DNA of 64,000 nucleotides from Janthinobacterium sp. FW305-129 (lineage in GTDB: Bacteria > Pseudomonadota > Gammaproteobacteria > Burkholderiales > Burkholderiaceae_D), in the NCBI RefSeq assembly GCF_020858115.1, contig NZ_JACYMM010000013.1:1-64000 (forward strand), read 5' to 3'. How positions within the stretch are numbered: position 1 is the stretch's first letter; each line of letters begins with the position of its first letter. The translations under genes were made by a program, and so were the position numbers. This document shows positions 53,018 to 61,141 of the stretch, in pieces. Below the pieces are notes generated by a model that had not been told where the DNA came from, ran no database searches, and saw only the letters and a list, made by a program, of their open reading frames with translations.

Positions 53018-53773
53018 TTATGCGTCTTGCAGCATGGCTTTCATCTTGCCCAGTGCCGTCTTGTTGAGCTGGCAGACGCGGGCGTCGCTCAGGTCAAGCA
53101 CGGCGGCTATTTCTTTGTAGCTCAGTTCGAATTCGTAATACATCTGGATCACGCGCTGCTCGCGTTCGTCCAGCGCGCGCAACGCTTGCTCCAGGCTGCG
53201 GCGCACCATCAATTGCTCTTCCGGGCTCGGTGCGCTGTCGGCCTGTCCCAGGCTTTCCTGCAGCACTTCGTCGAAACTGGCGATCAGCTCGGCGTTTTCA
53301 GCCAATTGATATTCCTGGAAGGCTTCCGGCGTCAGCTTCAGGGCCGCCATGATTTCCGCCTCCTGCGGCTCGCGTCCCAGGCGCCGGGTCAGGGCGCGCA
53401 CGCTGTCGCGCAGGCGGTGGCTTTCCTGGCGCACGGCGCGCGGGCGCCAGTCCTGGCGCCGCAGTTCATCGAGGATGGCGCCACGGATGCGCAGGCTGGC
53501 ATAGCTGCCGAAAGACTGATCCGGCACGCCGTAGCGGCGCAAGGCTTCGAGCAAACCCATCAGGCCAATCTGCTCCATGTCGTCGCGGTCGATGGCGCCC
53601 GATACCTGCGAATTGAGCTGGCGCACGATGCGTTTCACCAAAGGGGCGTACGCCACCAGATGTTGTTGCTCTTCAGCAACGCTGAGCACGGCCGCGCAAG
53701 CGCTGGCGGCCGCATATTCTCCGGCGCCATACGCTTCCTGGTATTGCTCTGCATAAGCCACAGGGTCTCCCAC
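53018..53773 (-). CDS. fliA: Flagellar sigma factor FliA (LafS-like)
   Basis: The 251-residue product has region 2 with LVKRIVRQLNSQVSGAIDRDDMEQIGLMGLLEALRRYGVPDQSFGSYASLRIRGAILDELRRQDWRPRAVR-type sequence (shortened here), and region 4 LDEREQRVIQMYYEFELSYKEIAAVLDLSDARVCQL. It directs transcription of late flagellar genes and is held by FlgM. The start codon is GTG with a weak ribosome-binding site, so the exact start is uncertain. It lies between fliL and motA, the lafF-lafS-lafT order. Confidence 0.93.
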   Translation of the reverse strand: MGDPVAYAEQYQEAYGAGEYAAASACAAVLSVAEEQQHLVAYAPLVKRIVRQLNSQVSGAIDRDDMEQIGLMGLLEALRRYGVPDQSFGSYASLRIRGAILDELRRQDWRPRAVRQESHRLRDSVRALTRRLGREPQEAEIMAALKLTPEAFQEYQLAENAELIASFDEVLQESLGQADSAPSPEEQLMVRRSLEQALRALDEREQRVIQMYYEFELSYKEIAAVLDLSDARVCQLNKTALGKMKAMLQDA

Positions 53774-53794
53774 TAGGTCGGCTGGCGTGTTGGC

Positions 53795-54271
53795 TTATTC
53801 AATGATCAGCTTGCCGACCATGACTTCGGTGAACGGCTTTTCCATCTGCTCGCGTTCATAGCTGACATTGAATGCCTTGTTGATCTGCTCGGCATACTGG
53901 TCCACGGTCATGGTTTGCGCCTTGTCCAGTGGAAAGCTCGACAGGGTGCTGACGGCGATCGAGCGCATCAGCGGCAAGTGGTCCTTGGTCAGCTTTTCCT
54001 TTTCTTCGGTGGTGGCGATCACCAGGTCGGCCGACAGGTAATGCGTTTCGCCTTCGCCGGGAGCGCGGCGCAGCATCACGATGACCTTGTCAAGCGTAAT
54101 GAATTTGCGCGCCTTCTTGCCCGTGGCGGGCGGTGGCGGGGCTTTCGCTTCGGCAACATCGGCATGGCCGGCGACCGGCTTGGCCAGGTACCACATGGCG
54201 CCGCCTGCCGCGCCGGCGGCCAGCACCGCCACGGCGATAAAGCCGCCTATCAGTTTCATTTTCATAGTCAT
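53795..54271 (-). CDS. fliL: Flagellar basal body protein FliL (LafF-like)
   Basis: The 158-residue protein has one N-terminal membrane helix (LIGGFIAVAVLAAGAAGGAMWYL) and the FliL periplasmic domain ending TVDQYAEQINKAFNVSYEREQMEKPFTEVMVGKLIIE. FliL is a stator-associated ring protein that enhances torque. Its start overlaps the fliK stop (TGATG). Its position before fliA fits the lateral-flagella operon. Confidence 0.88.
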   Translation of the reverse strand: MTMKMKLIGGFIAVAVLAAGAAGGAMWYLAKPVAGHADVAEAKAPPPPATGKKARKFITLDKVIVMLRRAPGEGETHYLSADLVIATTEEKEKLTKDHLPLMRSIAVSTLSSFPLDKAQTMTVDQYAEQINKAFNVSYEREQMEKPFTEVMVGKLIIE

Positions 54272-55413
54272 CAGGTGGTTTCTCGCTCATGCATGGCGTA
54301 CGTGGTGCTGGAGGCTGTGCCATCGGACAGGGCGCGGCCCGGTTCGGCATCGTCCTGCTGGCGGCCCGGTTGACGCTGGCCGCGCGCATCGCCTTCGGCA
54401 AATGCCTGGGCGGCGGGGCTGCGCGGGGTGGCGCTGATATTGACGGCCACCTCGGTGTACTGGCGCTGCGCCAGGTCGCTGCGCATGTTTTCGCCGATGC
54501 CTTGCAACTGGCGCAACACTTCCGAGTTCGATGCCGTGACGTTCACCTGCAGCGCGCCGGCCGTATGGCGGATGGAGATCTCAATGCGGCCCAGCATGGG
54601 CGGGTCGAGGCGGATCGTCGCGTGTTCGCTGTTGCGGCCGAGCTGCGTCTGCAGGCGTTCGCCCAGCGCTTCGCGCAGCGGTTCCTGCCATTGCTGGGCA
54701 GGGCCGTTGAGCTTGATGGTATCGCCGGCCGGGGCCGCCGTGGCGGCATTGCCGACCGCGCCCGCCAGGCCCAGATTGGGTGGCGTTGGCGTTGCAGCGC
54801 CGCGTTCGCCTTCGCGCGCCGCAGCGGCAGGAGTGGCGGCCGTCACCGGCGTGCCTTGCTGCAATAGCGACTCGAAAGGCTGGGCCGGCGCGCTGCCCTT
54901 GGCGGCGCTCGCCGGGATGGCTGCTGCCAGCGGTTCGCGCGTATCGCGGCCTGCCGGCTGCGCCGTTCCCTGTGCGCTGAGGCTGATCGCCGCCGGATGC
55001 AGGCTGATGTTGAGTGCCGGGTTGGCTTGCGCCACATTCGCCTGCGCGGGTGTCTGTGCCTGTGCCTGCGCGGCGGCGCGCGCCTCGGCTGCGGCCGCGT
55101 CCGTTTGCGGCAGCATCGTCAGCGGCAAGCCGATGACAGGGGCGGCCATGGCGGGCAGGCCGCTGTCGGCCTGGCTGTCGCTGTCGCCATCCTTGGCGGG
55201 CGCGGGCGTATCGCCATCGGCCGTCTGCGTGCCTGTCACATCGAGCACCTGCGCAAACAGGGGCAGGGCGGAGGGCGCGGCACCGTTGCTGCCATAGCCT
55301 GGCGTGCCGGGCAAGGCGGCCGCCTGTGCCGGCGCTGGCGCCGAGGCTGGTGCCGGTGCCGCATTGGCCGTCGCTGCCGGAGCGGCCGGCGCCTTGTTGA
55401 AGTTCATGATCAT
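54271..55413 (-). CDS. fliK: Hook-length control protein FliK (LafE-like)
   Basis: The 380-residue protein has an Ala/Pro-rich N-terminal region of low complexity (about 1-250) and a C-terminal flagellar hook-length domain containing WQEPLREALGERLQTQLGRNSEHATIRLDPPMLGRIEISI. It measures hook length and switches export specificity at FlhB. Its start overlaps the fliT-like stop in an ATGA arrangement. Weak sequence conservation outside the C-terminus is normal for FliK. Confidence 0.88.
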   Translation of the reverse strand: MIMNFNKAPAAPAATANAAPAPASAPAPAQAAALPGTPGYGSNGAAPSALPLFAQVLDVTGTQTADGDTPAPAKDGDSDSQADSGLPAMAAPVIGLPLTMLPQTDAAAAEARAAAQAQAQTPAQANVAQANPALNISLHPAAISLSAQGTAQPAGRDTREPLAAAIPASAAKGSAPAQPFESLLQQGTPVTAATPAAAAREGERGAATPTPPNLGLAGAVGNAATAAPAGDTIKLNGPAQQWQEPLREALGERLQTQLGRNSEHATIRLDPPMLGRIEISIRHTAGALQVNVTASNSEVLRQLQGIGENMRSDLAQRQYTEVAVNISATPRSPAAQAFAEGDARGQRQPGRQQDDAEPGRALSDGTASSTTYAMHERETT

Positions 55414-55727
55414 GCTTGATTCCCGTCCGAGTCGTATTCGCCGAGTGCGGCGTAGGCGACCCAACCTTCCTTATTTGCCTGTAATGCACCCAGGTGTTGA
55501 CCCAGGCGTTCTTTTTCCGCAGAGCAAATTTTAACCGCTTGCGCGTGAATTTTGCGCAATTGCAACAATTCTGTTTGTTCCAGCGCATTCCATGCGCCGC
55601 GTTCGGCCAGCAGCGGGATGTTTTTCGCCAGGCTGGCCGAGATTTGTTCCATCGCCTCCCAGTCTGCCTGGGCGACAGCCGCGCTCAAATGCCGGCTCAG
55701 CTGCTGCAGCGCAGCGCGCCTAGGCAT
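55410..55727 (-). CDS. fliT: FliT-like export chaperone (LafD-like)
   Basis: The 105-residue, entirely helical protein has no strong motif but sits between fliS and fliK, where lafD (a FliT homologue) lies in lateral flagellar operons. Its size and helix-rich composition fit a FliT chaperone for the cap protein FliD. It overlaps fliS by 8 bases. The name rests on synteny more than sequence. Confidence 0.6.
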   Translation of the reverse strand: MPRRAALQQLSRHLSAAVAQADWEAMEQISASLAKNIPLLAERGAWNALEQTELLQLRKIHAQAVKICSAEKERLGQHLGALQANKEGWVAYAALGEYDSDGNQA

Positions 55728-56109
55728 TATTGGCCTGGACGCCCACCCAGCCGCGCTTGATGGTGGTCATCAAGGTAGTCACTTCATCGATCAGCGTCGG
55801 GTCGAGCTTGATGCCGGCCGTGTACAGGCGCGCCACGCAATAGTCGTACAGGCGCGCCAGGTTGACCACCACTTCGCCGCCATTGTCGAAATCGAGCGAG
55901 CTCGACAGACCGTTGATGATCTGCGTGCATTTATCCAGGCTGATGGCCTTTTGCTCGTAGCGCTTGCCCACGATATGCCCGCGCGCGCGCGCCAGTTCTT
56001 CCAGCAAGCCGTCCGTCAGCACCAGTACCAGCTCGACCGGTGTGGCGCGGGCGGTCTGGGAATCGAGGTTGACGGCGTGGTAGTTGCCGTAAGCTTCATT
56101 GTTCAACAT
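55720..56109 (-). CDS. fliS: Flagellin export chaperone FliS (LafC-like)
   Basis: The 129-residue protein has YGNYHAVNLDSQTARATPVELVLVLTDGLLEELARARGHI, the typical FliS N-terminal half, and GGEVVVNLARLYDYCVARLYTAG. FliS holds flagellin monomers in the cytoplasm before export. GAGAAGATAATA precedes the ATG. It follows fliD, 50 bases away. The flagellin it serves is not in this window. Confidence 0.9.
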   Translation of the reverse strand: MLNNEAYGNYHAVNLDSQTARATPVELVLVLTDGLLEELARARGHIVGKRYEQKAISLDKCTQIINGLSSSLDFDNGGEVVVNLARLYDYCVARLYTAGIKLDPTLIDEVTTLMTTIKRGWVGVQANNA

Positions 56110-56159
56110 TATTATCTTCTCGCTATGTTAACTGTGGCGGCGCGGCTGGCACGTCCGCC

Positions 56160-57572
56160 TTAGGATTTGCTGCTATTAAACATGGCATCGAACATGTCGG
56201 AATTCCTGGTCATTTGCTCCTGCAATACTTGCAGTCGGGAATACTGATCCAGGAAGCGGCTGTACGCCGTGTTGTACTGGTTGGTCAGACGCTCGCTGCT
56301 CTTGACCAGGCTCTTCTGCAACTTGTCCGTCGCTGCCATGCGTTGGGTGATCTGGCCCTTGGTGACATTGCTCCACTGGCCCAGCACCTTGTCCAGGCCG
56401 CCGAGCACGCCGGCAGGTGCCGACAGGCTGTTATTGCCGAACAGTTTGTCCAGGCCGCCAGGATTGTCTGCCAGTTTGGCCGTCAGTTTGGCGGAATTCA
56501 GGCTGATCGTGCCATCGCGCTGGGCCGTAATGCCATACGCCACCAGCGACACGCCATCGACGGTCAGGCGCAAGGCATCGCCCATGCTGGAGCGCAGGGC
56601 GTTCAGGCCGGAATCGTGGGCAAAGATGCCGGCAGCGATATTTTTCTCCGGGTTGCCGGGATTGGCCAGGCCATCCATCACGCTTTTCAGCTTGTTGTAG
56701 GCGTCGACGAAGGCTTGCACATTGGCAATGGTGCCGGCGCTATCCGTCCCGACGGTCACGGTAAGCGGATTTTCGCCCGCCGTCATGGCCTTGGTGAATG
56801 TCATTTTCACGTCGGGCACGTTGGTAAACGTGTTCGATGCCTGCGTGATTTTGGTGCCGGAGCCCTGGGCTCCCAGCCAGACGATGGCATCCTTGGGCGC
56901 CACGAGGGCTTTCTTGTCGCTCTGCAGCGCTGTCTGCAGCGCCGGATCCGTCACACTGTTGGTGTCGATCGAGACGGCATTGGCCAGGCCGGTGAGATTC
57001 GATGTCAGCACCAATTGCGCCTGGTTGCCGATATTGATGACGGAAGCGGTGACGCGCGCATTATTCTTGCTGTTGCCATTGATGGCGGCGGCGATTTCCT
57101 GCGGCGTCAGGTAGGGGTCGCCATCCTTGTTGGCGGCGGCCAGGTCGATGTCGAAGGCATTGTCGGCCGTGGCAGCGGCTGCCGGGTCGCCGATGCGGAT
57201 GGTCATGTTGCCGCCGTTGGCGGGCGTGGTGCTGCTCAAGCCGCCATACGACGTCTGGCTGGCCGTGGCCAGTTGTTCCACAAAGAACGCGTAGCTGCCC
57301 GGCGCCGCCTTGATGCCGGCCGTGGCCGTGCCATACGCGGTATTGCTGAAGGTGGCGGACTGGTTCAGCACGGATTTGCTGGACGTCATTGCCGACATCG
57401 CCAGCTGGAATGCCGAGATGGCCGATTTCAGGTTGCCCAGCGCGCTGGAGGTGTTGTTGGCAAGCGTACTCTGAGCCTCCAGGGCCGCCTTTTGCGCAGC
57501 CACCGATTTGGTAGCCAGTTGTTGTGCTGTGACGAGTGGATCGTATCGTGGTGCGGTAATTGCGTTTGCCAT
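56160..57572 (-). CDS. fliD: Filament cap protein FliD (LafB-like)
   Basis: The 470-residue protein starts with a FliD N-terminal domain (helical, ANAITAPRYDPLVTAQQLATKSVAAQKAALEAQ-like) and ends with FliD C-terminal sequence QYNTAYSRFLDQYSRLQVLQEQMTRNSDMFDAMFNSSKS. Two beta-rich regions contain TFTNVPDVKMTF and LRLTVDGVSLVAYGIT. It caps the filament and folds new flagellin. CAGGAGTCTGGC precedes the ATG. The 89-base gap to fliJ shows no clear sigma-28 site. Confidence 0.92.
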   Translation of the reverse strand: MANAITAPRYDPLVTAQQLATKSVAAQKAALEAQSTLANNTSSALGNLKSAISAFQLAMSAMTSSKSVLNQSATFSNTAYGTATAGIKAAPGSYAFFVEQLATASQTSYGGLSSTTPANGGNMTIRIGDPAAAATADNAFDIDLAAANKDGDPYLTPQEIAAAINGNSKNNARVTASVINIGNQAQLVLTSNLTGLANAVSIDTNSVTDPALQTALQSDKKALVAPKDAIVWLGAQGSGTKITQASNTFTNVPDVKMTFTKAMTAGENPLTVTVGTDSAGTIANVQAFVDAYNKLKSVMDGLANPGNPEKNIAAGIFAHDSGLNALRSSMGDALRLTVDGVSLVAYGITAQRDGTISLNSAKLTAKLADNPGGLDKLFGNNSLSAPAGVLGGLDKVLGQWSNVTKGQITQRMAATDKLQKSLVKSSERLTNQYNTAYSRFLDQYSRLQVLQEQMTRNSDMFDAMFNSSKS

Positions 57573-57661
57573 GCCAGACTCCTGAATAAAGGGTTATACC
57601 GGTACAAGGCGACCCCCATTCCCGTTTCGTGAAGTTTTCCTGAAAGAAACTTACACAAACT

Positions 57662-58099
57662 TCATTTTACCTGCCCGCGGAACCAGAATTGCGTCGCCAG
57701 CTCGTCTTGCCGCTTCGCATCAACTCGTTGTTGCTCATTTGCAACATGCTTCTGTTTTTGCGTCAGCACCTGGTCCAGCACTTCGCGCTTGGCCCAGGCC
57801 GTGTTCAGTGCGCGTTGCGACACGGCCATGTTGGCTTCGTGCAGGTGCAAATCGGTGCGGTGCTGGTCGGCCATCTGCATCACGGCTTGCTTGAAGTTGC
57901 CGCAGTTGACGGACAGCGCCAGGGGCAGGGCGCCGCTGGGGCCGCTATCCGTGTACAGGCCCGTCAGGCGCTCCAGGTTTTTCTGGTAGCGCTCGCGCAC
58001 GGCCGTCTGCGCCGCCATTTCGCCTTGCAGGCGTTCCACTTCGGTGCTGCGCAGGCCGACCAGGGTGGTCAGATTGCGGATGGTATGCGCGTCGCTCAC
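57662..58099 (-). CDS. fliJ: Flagellar export chaperone FliJ
   Basis: The 145-residue protein is helical with long coiled-coil potential (LRSTEVERLQGEMAAQTAVRERYQKNLERL, and KREVLDQVLTQKQKHVANEQQRVDAKRQDELATQFW), consistent with FliJ, which cycles export chaperones and activates the ATPase gate. It starts with GTG behind AGGAGCATAT, whose AGGAG overlaps the fliI stop. Sequence conservation is low, but position after fliI supports the call. Confidence 0.82.
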   Translation of the reverse strand: MSDAHTIRNLTTLVGLRSTEVERLQGEMAAQTAVRERYQKNLERLTGLYTDSGPSGALPLALSVNCGNFKQAVMQMADQHRTDLHLHEANMAVSQRALNTAWAKREVLDQVLTQKQKHVANEQQRVDAKRQDELATQFWFRGQVK

Positions 58100-58107
58100 A
58101 TATGCTC

Positions 58108-59418
58108 CTAGGCCATGATCTGTTCAAGTTGTTCGATGCACGGCCCCATCGGCGCCTCTTCCTTGGTGCCCTGGCACAGGAAGGCTTCGATGGGCGCGTG
58201 CAGCTGCACGGCGCGGTCGGTGATCGGGTCGGCACCGGGCACGTAGGCGCCCAGCGGGATCAGGTCGCGCACGCGCGCGTGGCGCGCCATCGACGCCTTC
58301 AGCGCGCGCGCCGCCTGCATGTGCTCGGGCGTGATCACCTGCGCCATGCAGCGGCTGATCGAGGCGGCGATGTCGATGGCGGGGTAGTGGCCCCGCTCGG
58401 CCAGTTCGCGCGTGAGCACGATGTGGCCGTCGAGAATCGCGCGCGCCGTGTCGACCACGGGATCCTGCTGGTCGTCGCCCTCGGCCAGCACCGTGTAGAT
58501 GGCGCTCATGCTGCCGTCCGGGTGGGCGCCGTTGCCGGCGCTTTCCACCAGTTGCGGCAGGTTCGAAAAGACGGATGGCGGATAGCCGCGCGTGGCGGGC
58601 GGCTCGCCCAGGGCCAGCGCCACTTCGCGCAAGGCCATGGCATAGCGCGTGAGCGAATCGACCAGCAGCAGCACGTGCTTGCCCTGGTCGCGGTAGTGCG
58701 CGGCGATGGAATGGCACAGCTCGGTGGCCATGATGCGCATCAAGGGCGATTCGTCGGCCGGTGCGATCACCAGCACGGCTTTTTTCAAGCCTTCGGCGCC
58801 GAGCGACTTTTCGACGAATTCGCGCACTTCGCGGCCCCGTTCGCCGATCAGGCCGACGACGACGACATCGGCCACCGTCTGGCGCGTGATCAGGCCCAGC
58901 AGCACGCTCTTGCCGACGCCGGAACCGGCCATCAGGCCCACGCGCTGGCCCTTGCCCAAGGTCAACATGCTGTTGATGGCCCGCACGCCCACGTCCAGCG
59001 GTTCGACCACCGGTTGTTTCTTCAGGGGATTGATTTTTGGTGGCGTGACTTCCAGGATGTGTTCGCCGCCGAGGCGGCCCAGGTCGTCGATCGGCTCGCC
59101 CAGGCCATTCACCATGCGGCCCAGCCACGAGGGGCCGATCTGCAGGCTGGCCTTGTCGGGCAGGGGCAGGACCCTGGCGCCCGTGGTCAGGCCCGTGGCC
59201 TTCTTGAACGGCATCAGGTAAGACAGTTTTTCGCGGAAGCCGACGACTTGCGCATCGAGCCACTCGCCGCTGACAGTTTCAATTTGACAACGCTGGCCCG
59301 TGTGCAGGCGGCAGCCGGCGCTTTCCAGCAGCAGGCCGGAAGCGCCGACCAGGCGGCCGGTGGGTGTCGCGACCGGGATATCGCCGATCTCGAAACTGCG
59401 CAGCGTGTCGGCGATCAT
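58108..59418 (-). CDS. fliI: Flagellar export ATPase FliI
   Basis: The 436-residue protein has the Walker A GSGVGKS (within AGSGVGKSVLLGLITRQT), Walker B region VLLLVDSLTRYAMALREVALALGEPPATRGYPPSVF and the typical GHYPAIDIAASISRCM. It is the ring ATPase that unfolds flagellar cargo, similar to F1-ATP synthase beta. Its start overlaps the fliH stop in an ATGA arrangement. Confidence 0.96.
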   Translation of the reverse strand: MIADTLRSFEIGDIPVATPTGRLVGASGLLLESAGCRLHTGQRCQIETVSGEWLDAQVVGFREKLSYLMPFKKATGLTTGARVLPLPDKASLQIGPSWLGRMVNGLGEPIDDLGRLGGEHILEVTPPKINPLKKQPVVEPLDVGVRAINSMLTLGKGQRVGLMAGSGVGKSVLLGLITRQTVADVVVVGLIGERGREVREFVEKSLGAEGLKKAVLVIAPADESPLMRIMATELCHSIAAHYRDQGKHVLLLVDSLTRYAMALREVALALGEPPATRGYPPSVFSNLPQLVESAGNGAHPDGSMSAIYTVLAEGDDQQDPVVDTARAILDGHIVLTRELAERGHYPAIDIAASISRCMAQVITPEHMQAARALKASMARHARVRDLIPLGAYVPGADPITDRAVQLHAPIEAFLCQGTKEEAPMGPCIEQLEQIMA

Positions 59419-60104
59419 GCAGGCGCGCCCTGGTCAGCGTGTTCGGCGGCCAGCGCCAGGTGGCTGCTGACTTGCTCCATGCAGGCCGACAGGCGCTGAT
59501 GGCAGCCCGCGTCGACTTCATTGTCGCCCGCCTTGATGCGGCATTCGCCCGCGTCGAGGCGAGCGTCGGCGATCAGGTTCCAGCGCTTGGCGCGCTTCGG
59601 ATCGAGTTCGCTGATGCGTTTGAGTTCTTCCGGATTGAGGAAAACGTCGATTTCCTCGCGCGTGGGCGGCATCGAGGCCAGAGTCTCGTCGACCAGGGCC
59701 AGCAATTGCACCGGCTGCAGCGCCAGTTCCGCGCGGATCACCTGGCGCGCCACCTTGGCCACCAGGTCGACCACTTCCTTGCGCTGCGCTTCGCGGTAAT
59801 CGGCGCGCACTTTCTTCAGGTCGCGCAGGATGGCGTCGACGGGGCGGGCCAGGCGGTCCAGCGCCACCAGGGTTTCATTGCGGCCTTCTTCGCGGCCCTG
59901 CGCCACGCCGTCGCTGCGCCCGGCGTCGTAGCCGTCCTGCTGGCCTTGCACCAGGCCCACTTCGTAGCCGTCGCGCTGGCCCTGCTCGAAGCCTTCCGAG
60001 ACGGACGCCTGCCACTGGCCGTCCGTGTCCTCGCTGGCGGCGCGCTGGCCGGCGGCGATGAATTGCGACAGGGGCGGGAAACGATACGAGCGGAAGTGTT
60101 TCAT
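59415..60104 (-). CDS. fliH: Flagellar export ATPase regulator FliH
   Basis: The 229-residue protein starts MKHFRSYRFPPLSQF, and contains a glycine-repeat region GFEQGQRDGYEVGLVQGQQDGYDAGRSDGVAQGREEG, the GxxxG-type repeat of FliH, followed by DLVAKVARQVIRAELALQP. It is the peripheral stator that inhibits and positions FliI. Start at 60104 overlaps the fliG stop (ATGA); the open frame upstream belongs to the shadow of fliG. Confidence 0.9.
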   Translation of the reverse strand: MKHFRSYRFPPLSQFIAAGQRAASEDTDGQWQASVSEGFEQGQRDGYEVGLVQGQQDGYDAGRSDGVAQGREEGRNETLVALDRLARPVDAILRDLKKVRADYREAQRKEVVDLVAKVARQVIRAELALQPVQLLALVDETLASMPPTREEIDVFLNPEELKRISELDPKRAKRWNLIADARLDAGECRIKAGDNEVDAGCHQRLSACMEQVSSHLALAAEHADQGAPA

Positions 60105-61141
60105 TCGATCACCGCTTCGGCAAACAGTTGCACTTCGATCTCGCCCGCATCGGCGAGGCCCTTGACGGTGGCCATGATTTCCTGGCGCGTCTGTTCGATG
60201 CGGCTCAAAGGCACGGGGCCGGAACGGCGCATCATGTCTTCGAAGCTCTGTGCCTGGCGGCGCGGCATGGTTTTCAGCACGGCGTCGCGGATCGACGGTT
60301 CCGCGCCCTTCAGGGCGATGGCCCACTGTTCCATCGGCACGTCTTCCAGGATGCGCGTGAGCGTGACATCGCTCTGCGTGGCCAGGATCAGGAAGTCGTA
60401 CATGCTCAGTTCGATTTCCGAGACGACGTCCGGGTCGTGCGCGCGCAGCAGTTCGACCAGCGCGGCACGGTTGCCCGGCATGCGGTTGAGAATCTCTGCC
60501 GCCTGGCGGATGCCTTCCACGCTGGTGCTTTGCGTGTCGAGCGTGCCCAGGCAGCGGCCCACCAGTTCGTCGAGCTCGACCAGCAGGTCGCGGTCGATCT
60601 CGTCCAGGCGGGCCAGGTTCAGCAAGACCAGGTCGCGGCCTTCGACGGGCAGGGCGTCGAGGATCTGGCCGGCCAGCGCGGGCGGCAGGAAGGCCAGGAA
60701 CACGGCTTGCATCTGCACGTGCTCGTTGACGATGTATTCGGCCAGCCATTTTGGCGAGGCCCATTGCAGGCGCGCCATTTTCGGACGGATGGCGTCGCCG
60801 TAAATGTTGTTCAGCACGCTGTTCGCGATATCGCTGCCCAGCGCCATGTCCAGCGAGCGCTTCAGGTAGCTGCGCGAGGCGCCGTGCACGCCGCTTTGCT
60901 GGCGGTAGTCGTCGAAGAAGGTCTGCATGGCCGTTTTCACGGATTCGACCTTGATGCCGCTCATGCGCGACATCACCTGCGTGACTTCCAGCAATTCTTC
61001 ACGCGACAGGCAGCGCAGCACATTGGCGGCCTGTTCTTCGCCTATGCTCAGCAGCACGATGGCAGCCTGTTCCACAGGGCTCAGGCTGACGTTCTCGACA
61101 TCTGCGTCGTCAGGGAAATTATTGTTGTTGAGTTCGGCCAT
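60101..61141 (-). CDS. fliG: Flagellar motor switch protein FliG
   Basis: The 346-residue protein has FliG N-terminal LSPVEQAAIVLLSIGEEQAANVLRCLSREELLEVTQVMSRM, the middle domain EHVQMQAVFLAFLPPALAGQILDALP and the C-terminal domain with DLLVELDELVGRCLG and TRILEDVPMEQWAIALKGAEPSIRDAVLKTMPRRQAQ. It couples torque from MotA to the rotor. The ATG at 61141 lies 23 bases inside fliF. GGATGCAG precedes it. Confidence 0.95.
   Translation of the reverse strand: MAELNNNNFPDDADVENVSLSPVEQAAIVLLSIGEEQAANVLRCLSREELLEVTQVMSRMSGIKVESVKTAMQTFFDDYRQQSGVHGASRSYLKRSLDMALGSDIANSVLNNIYGDAIRPKMARLQWASPKWLAEYIVNEHVQMQAVFLAFLPPALAGQILDALPVEGRDLVLLNLARLDEIDRDLLVELDELVGRCLGTLDTQSTSVEGIRQAAEILNRMPGNRAALVELLRAHDPDVVSEIELSMYDFLILATQSDVTLTRILEDVPMEQWAIALKGAEPSIRDAVLKTMPRRQAQSFEDMMRRSGPVPLSRIEQTRQEIMATVKGLADAGEIEVQLFAEAVIE

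Noticed and set aside
57573-57661. Sigma-28 promoter before fliD
   Set aside because: A TAAG element is present, but no GCCGATAA-like -10 lies at the right distance.
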